Positions 6,831 through 9,270 of a stretch of DNA of 9,270 bases are shown piece after piece (the stretch's first letter is position 1; the number at the start of each line of letters is the position of its first letter). The translations under genes were made by a program, and so were the position numbers. The notes beneath the pieces were generated by a model. That model was not told where the DNA came from and ran no database searches. It worked only from the letters and a program-made list of their open reading frames with translations. Source of the stretch: Bacillota bacterium (lineage in GTDB: Bacteria; Armatimonadota; Hebobacteria; Hebobacterales; Hebobacteraceae); contig JAUVSA010000067.1 of NCBI GenBank assembly GCA_030597345.1, forward strand, positions 1 to 9,270, written 5' to 3'.

Positions 6831-7685
6831 ATGGCTGCGCGAACGATTTCCCTGAAGGAGATCGAACGAGCGCGCGCTCACCGGTGGCGGACGGCGCGGG
6901 CGCGCCAGATCACCAGCGAGCGCGGCGCGCTACGCCTCATCTCCGAACTCGGCTTCGTGCTGCTGATGGGCATCTCCGGGACTGAGTTGCCTTCGGTGCA
7001 CGCAGCGGCCGGAGGCGAGTGGGTTTGGTGGGACTGGAAGCAGACTCTGCCCGAGAGGAAGGCGTGCTACTACGCGAAGGTCCTCAGGCGGCGCGGCACA
7101 TTCATTGCGTGGGAGTGGTTTCCGCCGTTCTTCGCGGCCTACGCCGACCCGCGCCCTTATTGGCGGCTATACCGGGATGGCGTGCTCGACCGCGCGGAGA
7201 AGCAGATCCTCGACCTGCTGGCAGATCAAGGACAGCTGATGACGCGCGAGATACGCCTCGCGTTCGGTCCCCGCAGCAAGGAGAACACCCGCCGGGTGAA
7301 GAGCATCTTGGTGGACCTCCAGACTCGATTTCTCATCGCTGCGGCGGGCGGCACCACGGCGGGCTGGAGCCACCATCGGTGGGATCTGGTGGAGAGGTTG
7401 GCGCCCGCAGAATCGCTCGCCGCGGCAAGCCGTCTCTCCCGGGAGCAGGCCCGCAGGAAGATCGTCGCGCAGTTCATCAGCAACGTGGTCGCCACCACAG
7501 CGGCCGACATCGCCTGGCTCTTCGCGTGGGACAGGGCCGAGGTCGACCGCGCGGTCGGGGAACTGGTAGCGGGAAGGAAGATCCGTGCCGCGGCGGCGCC
7601 GGAGCTGGGCGGAGACGTGCTGGTGCCTGCGCCCTGGCCGCGGGCCGCGCGGGGAAGCGGAGAGAGAGGCAGCAGAGGAAAATGA
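6831..7685 (+). CDS. AlkZ-related winged-helix protein
   Basis: The 284-residue product resembles the AlkZ/YcaQ-like winged-helix group (HTH_42 type). Features are a basic N-terminus, GFVLLMGISGTELPSV (41-56), an aromatic stretch WVWWDWKQTLPERKACYYAK, EWFPPFF, then a winged-helix-like segment at about 120-172 (AEKQILDLLADQGQLMTREI, then RRVKSILVDLQTRFLI) and a second at about 207-260 (ARRKIVAQFISNVVATTAADI). True AlkZ glycosylases excise bulky or crosslinked bases using a Gln-x-Gln or Gln-x-Asp motif; at the matching place this protein reads L44-L45-M46, so catalysis by that mechanism is doubtful. A DNA-binding or non-catalytic relative is more likely. A weak GGAAG about 14 bases upstream supports ATG 6831 only poorly. 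The stop overlaps the start of the kinase gene by ATGA, which implies translational coupling. Confidence 0.55.
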   Translation: MAARTISLKEIERARAHRWRTARARQITSERGALRLISELGFVLLMGISGTELPSVHAAAGGEWVWWDWKQTLPERKACYYAKVLRRRGTFIAWEWFPPFFAAYADPRPYWRLYRDGVLDRAEKQILDLLADQGQLMTREIRLAFGPRSKENTRRVKSILVDLQTRFLIAAAGGTTAGWSHHRWDLVERLAPAESLAAASRLSREQARRKIVAQFISNVVATTAADIAWLFAWDRAEVDRAVGELVAGRKIRAAAAPELGGDVLVPAPWPRAARGSGERGSRGK

Positions 7686-8554
7686 GTCAGCCCCGGACAG
7701 AGCCCGATATGCCGCGGCCGTGGCCGGCGGCGAGGCGGCAGGCGGCGCAGATGAGGCTCTGCCTGCTATTTTACCTTGGGCTGGGCGCGCCCGGGGTGCG
7801 ACGAACATACCCGGAGTGGCGCGTGCGAGCGGCGGCCGGACGCGCTCCCGACCTGGTCCGCGACCTCGTCGCGCTCTATCGGGGAGAAGGAGATGCGGGC
7901 ACCGGCACGGTGGAGACGATCAACTTCCGCTGCGCGGCCGTGACGCCGGCGGACGGCGGGGAGAAGTTCTTCGTCAAGGAGTTCCCGCGGGGCCACGCGT
8001 GGCACGACGTCGAGCGCGCTCTGAGATGCTCCCGTGTGGACCGCGCCTGGCGGGCCGCCCACCTGCTGCCGCGGCTGGGCATCCTTACGCCGCGGGCGGT
8101 GGGCGCGGCGGTGACGCGGGCGCGAGATGGGGCTCCCATAGAGTTCCTGGCGACTGAGTGGCTGGAGCGGGCGATCCCCTATCACCTCCGGCTGCGGGGA
8201 GTGGGCGAGGGCTCGGAGGCGCGCCGAGGTTTGCTTCAGGGGTTCGCCGACCAGATGCGGGGCTGGCACGACCGCGGCATATACCTGCGGGACCTGGTGA
8301 AGAATGTGCTCACGCGAGAATCAGACGGCGGCCTGGAATACTGGCTGACGGATCTCGACCAGATACACCCGGGCCGGCGCGTGACACGCAGCCGGGTGCT
8401 GCATCAGATGCGGCAGCTCGCGCGCCGGTGCGGCCCGCTGGCCGCGGAGGAAGCGCGGGCGATCGTCGGGCACTATGTTGGCACAACAAGAGGGAGAACG
8501 GCGGAGGCCATTGAGGATGCTCTCCTCACCGCCGAGCCGGCTGCGCCGGCGTGA
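7682..8554 (+). CDS. Kdo/WaaP (lipopolysaccharide kinase) family protein
   Basis: The 290-residue product has the outline of the Kdo/WaaP small-kinase family. K99 in FFVKEF is the ATP-binding lysine position. SRVDRAWRAAHLLPRLGILTP matches the family's S-x-A-x-R-A-W...L...GI-x-TP segment. HDRGIYLRDLVKNVL contains the catalytic-loop aspartate D204 and N208, and LTDLDQI gives the metal-binding D224/D226 that replaces DFG. The HRD histidine is Leu, and D204 to N208 is four residues rather than the common five. Family members phosphorylate inner-core LPS sugars such as heptose or Kdo at the cytoplasmic face of the inner membrane; the substrate here is unknown. The first 60 residues are Arg/Ala-rich and poorly conserved. 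ATG 7682 overlaps the preceding stop (ATGA) and has AGAGGA just upstream, so it is probably co-translated with the winged-helix gene. Confidence 0.72.
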   Translation: MSQPRTEPDMPRPWPAARRQAAQMRLCLLFYLGLGAPGVRRTYPEWRVRAAAGRAPDLVRDLVALYRGEGDAGTGTVETINFRCAAVTPADGGEKFFVKEFPRGHAWHDVERALRCSRVDRAWRAAHLLPRLGILTPRAVGAAVTRARDGAPIEFLATEWLERAIPYHLRLRGVGEGSEARRGLLQGFADQMRGWHDRGIYLRDLVKNVLTRESDGGLEYWLTDLDQIHPGRRVTRSRVLHQMRQLARRCGPLAAEEARAIVGHYVGTTRGRTAEAIEDALLTAEPAAPA

Positions 8555-8671
8555 AGGCGCCCTCTATCGGACGACGCTCGCGCCCTCGCTGCAGTTGGTC
8601 GAGCACGACACTCACCGCCTCATCAACCGCAGCTGCGTTGACTTGATGCTAACCGGTGGAAGGCATCCTGC

Positions 8672-8698
8672 TTGAGCCGGTCGAGGATGTGCTATCAT
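8672..8698 (+). promoter_or_regulatory. Candidate extended -10 promoter for the methyltransferase transcript
   Basis: TATCAT at 8693-8698 is preceded by TG plus one base (8690-8692), the extended -10 form. TTGAGC at 8672-8677 is a possible -35 with a short 15-base spacer. Extended -10 promoters depend less on the -35, so this is plausible. Transcription would start near 8705, upstream of both hairpins. Confidence 0.4.
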
Positions 8699-8730
8699 GG
8701 CACAAGAGCTGGACAGATCGAGTCCCCAGA

Positions 8731-8790
8731 GCGCATTTCATAACCCTCACTCGCCTGGCTGTCCGCTAGAGACGCTGGCACGAAATGCGC
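8731..8790. repeat. Inverted repeat 1 in the leader
   Basis: GCGCATTTC (8731-8739) and GAAATGCGC (8782-8790) are perfect 9-base complements separated by 42 bases. The left arm runs into TTTCATAACC, which recurs in the second element. The right arm overlaps GCGCC-TGCT-GGCGC (8787-8800), a separate 5-base hairpin that would compete with it. Confidence 0.75.
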
Positions 8791-8812
8791 CTGCTGGCGC
8801 CTGGCGGCTTGT

Positions 8813-8879
8813 GCTGCTGTTTCATAACCTCCATCTGGAGTCTGGCAGCTTGTGCTGCCTGAGGTCATGAAACAGCAGC
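8813..8879. repeat. Inverted repeat 2 in the leader, 18 of 19 bases paired, with a nested hairpin
   Basis: GCTGCTGTTTCATAACCTC (8813-8831) pairs with GAGGTCATGAAACAGCAGC (8861-8879) with a single mismatch. The 29-base loop holds a second perfect hairpin, GGCAGC (8844-8849), TTGT, GCTGCC (8854-8859). The element ends 13 bases before the methyltransferase ATG. There is no T-tract, so it is not a standard terminator. Confidence 0.85.
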
Positions 8880-8892
8880 CAGTGAGATAGCG

Positions 8893-9270
8893 ATGCCCTA
8901 CGACCCGTGTGTGTTCTGCGGTGGCATGAAGTTGAGCCTGGATTGTGCCATCTCGCTGCGGGGACAGATGAATGTCGATGTTGCTCGCTGCAGGGATTGT
9001 GGCCTGCTGTTCGTTAATCCGGTGCTTGTTCCGGAACAGATCGCAGCGCTCTATGATGCAGGCTACTGGGATCCCGATCCCCCTGGACGCGGAGCGCTGG
9101 ACGCCTATCGGCGCTACCCACGGCACTATCGTTTCGGCGCGGCCTACGGGAGGCGGCTCTCCCGAACATCTCCCACCGGTCGTATGCTCGAGATCGGCTG
9201 TGGACTTCCTTTCTTCCTGAAAGGAGTCGCCGAGCACTGCGATTGGGAAGTTGAGGGCATTGACGCCGCC
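8893..9270 (+). CDS. Zinc-ribbon class I SAM methyltransferase, 3' end outside window
   Basis: The 126 codons present are open to the right edge. C6/C9 and C33/C36 form an N-terminal zinc ribbon, followed by GLLFVNP and LYDAGYWD (37-60), the standard opening of the methyltransferases with a zinc-binding N-terminal domain that modify sugars in glycan clusters (general layout: CxxC, CxxCGLxFxNP, Y..YW). RMLEIGCGLPFFLKG (98-111) is the SAM-binding motif I, and VEGIDAA (120-126) is the start of motif II with D124. In motif I the third glycine of (D/E)xGxGxG is P106. The Shine-Dalgarno site is weak (GTGAG six bases before ATG 8893), but the zinc ribbon begins five residues after this start. Sugar or glycolipid methylation is inferred from the family only, since the rest of the cluster is outside the window. 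Confidence 0.8.
   Translation, partial: MPYDPCVFCGGMKLSLDCAISLRGQMNVDVARCRDCGLLFVNPVLVPEQIAALYDAGYWDPDPPGRGALDAYRRYPRHYRFGAAYGRRLSRTSPTGRMLEIGCGLPFFLKGVAEHCDWEVEGIDAA

Larger units (their letters stand above)
8555..8892. other. 338-base non-coding region with a structured leader
   Basis: No protein-like frame crosses this stretch on either strand. The first 110 bases after the kinase stop show no obvious terminator. The rest holds a candidate promoter near 8690 and a chain of inverted repeats from 8731 to 8879, described separately. Transcription from the promoter would give a leader of roughly 185 bases before the methyltransferase start. A small non-coding RNA made from the same region is also possible. 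Confidence 0.55.

Noticed and set aside
6650..6832. A 61-residue N-terminal extension of the TPR protein from ATG 6832, overlapping the opposite gene's start at a CCATGG palindrome
   Set aside because: The extension is Arg/Gly/Ser-rich, not TPR-like, and would leave no room for divergent promoters.
7019..7681. In-frame upstream extension of the kinase through the winged-helix gene
   Set aside because: The ATGA junction and the nearby AGAGGA mark 7682 as the start; the upstream translation is a shadow of the other frame.
8731..8879. Tandem hairpins as a CRISPR array or attachment site
   Set aside because: There are only two units of different sequence without regular spacers, and no integrase or cas gene is nearby.
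8695..9237. - strand frame of 180 codons across the leader and methyltransferase start
   Set aside because: It is antisense to a clear zinc-ribbon methyltransferase and covers the inverted repeats; no domain is recognisable.

Overview
The window is high-GC bacterial DNA with seven protein genes: four whole genes and a fifth overlapping pair member on the + strand in the middle, one whole gene on the - strand, and a partial gene at each edge. No rRNA, tRNA, phage, insertion sequence or CRISPR array is visible. The gene mix suggests a diderm, environmental, probably uncultured lineage: a secreted CBM9-like/GH35-like protein, a PPC-domain protein, a glutaminyl-cyclase-like M28 hydrolase, a TPR protein, an AlkZ-related winged-helix protein and a Kdo/WaaP-like kinase. 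Something near Armatimonadota or Planctomycetota would fit, but this is inference from gene style, not a marker gene.

Left third (1-2818, - strand): one uninterrupted 939-codon reading frame that runs off the left edge. It encodes a signal peptide, a CBM9-like domain, a proline-rich linker and a GH35 beta-galactosidase-like barrel followed by beta-sandwich-like sequence. The barrel keeps the GH35 framework but lacks the acidic residues that GH35 enzymes use for catalysis, so it looks like a pseudoenzyme.

Middle (2819-5141, + strand): a 106-residue double zinc-ribbon protein with one C-terminal membrane segment, closed by a good intrinsic terminator; a small PPC/DUF296 protein preceded by a perfect 15-base tandem repeat; and a secreted M28 peptidase/glutaminyl cyclotransferase-like protein. 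The last converges on the TPR gene across 25 bases that hold a GC-rich hairpin.

Right half (5141-8554): a 502-residue protein made almost wholly of about 14 TPR units (- strand) diverges from a + strand pair. In that pair an AlkZ-related winged-helix protein overlaps by ATGA with a Kdo/WaaP-type kinase, so the two are probably co-translated.

Right edge (8555-9270): a 338-base non-coding stretch with a candidate extended -10 promoter and two related long hairpins with alternative pairings, followed by the start of a zinc-ribbon class I methyltransferase of the kind found in glycan or polyketide modification clusters. The hairpin leader and the catalytically stripped GH35-like protein are the two most unusual things here. 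I see no clearly new multi-gene system.
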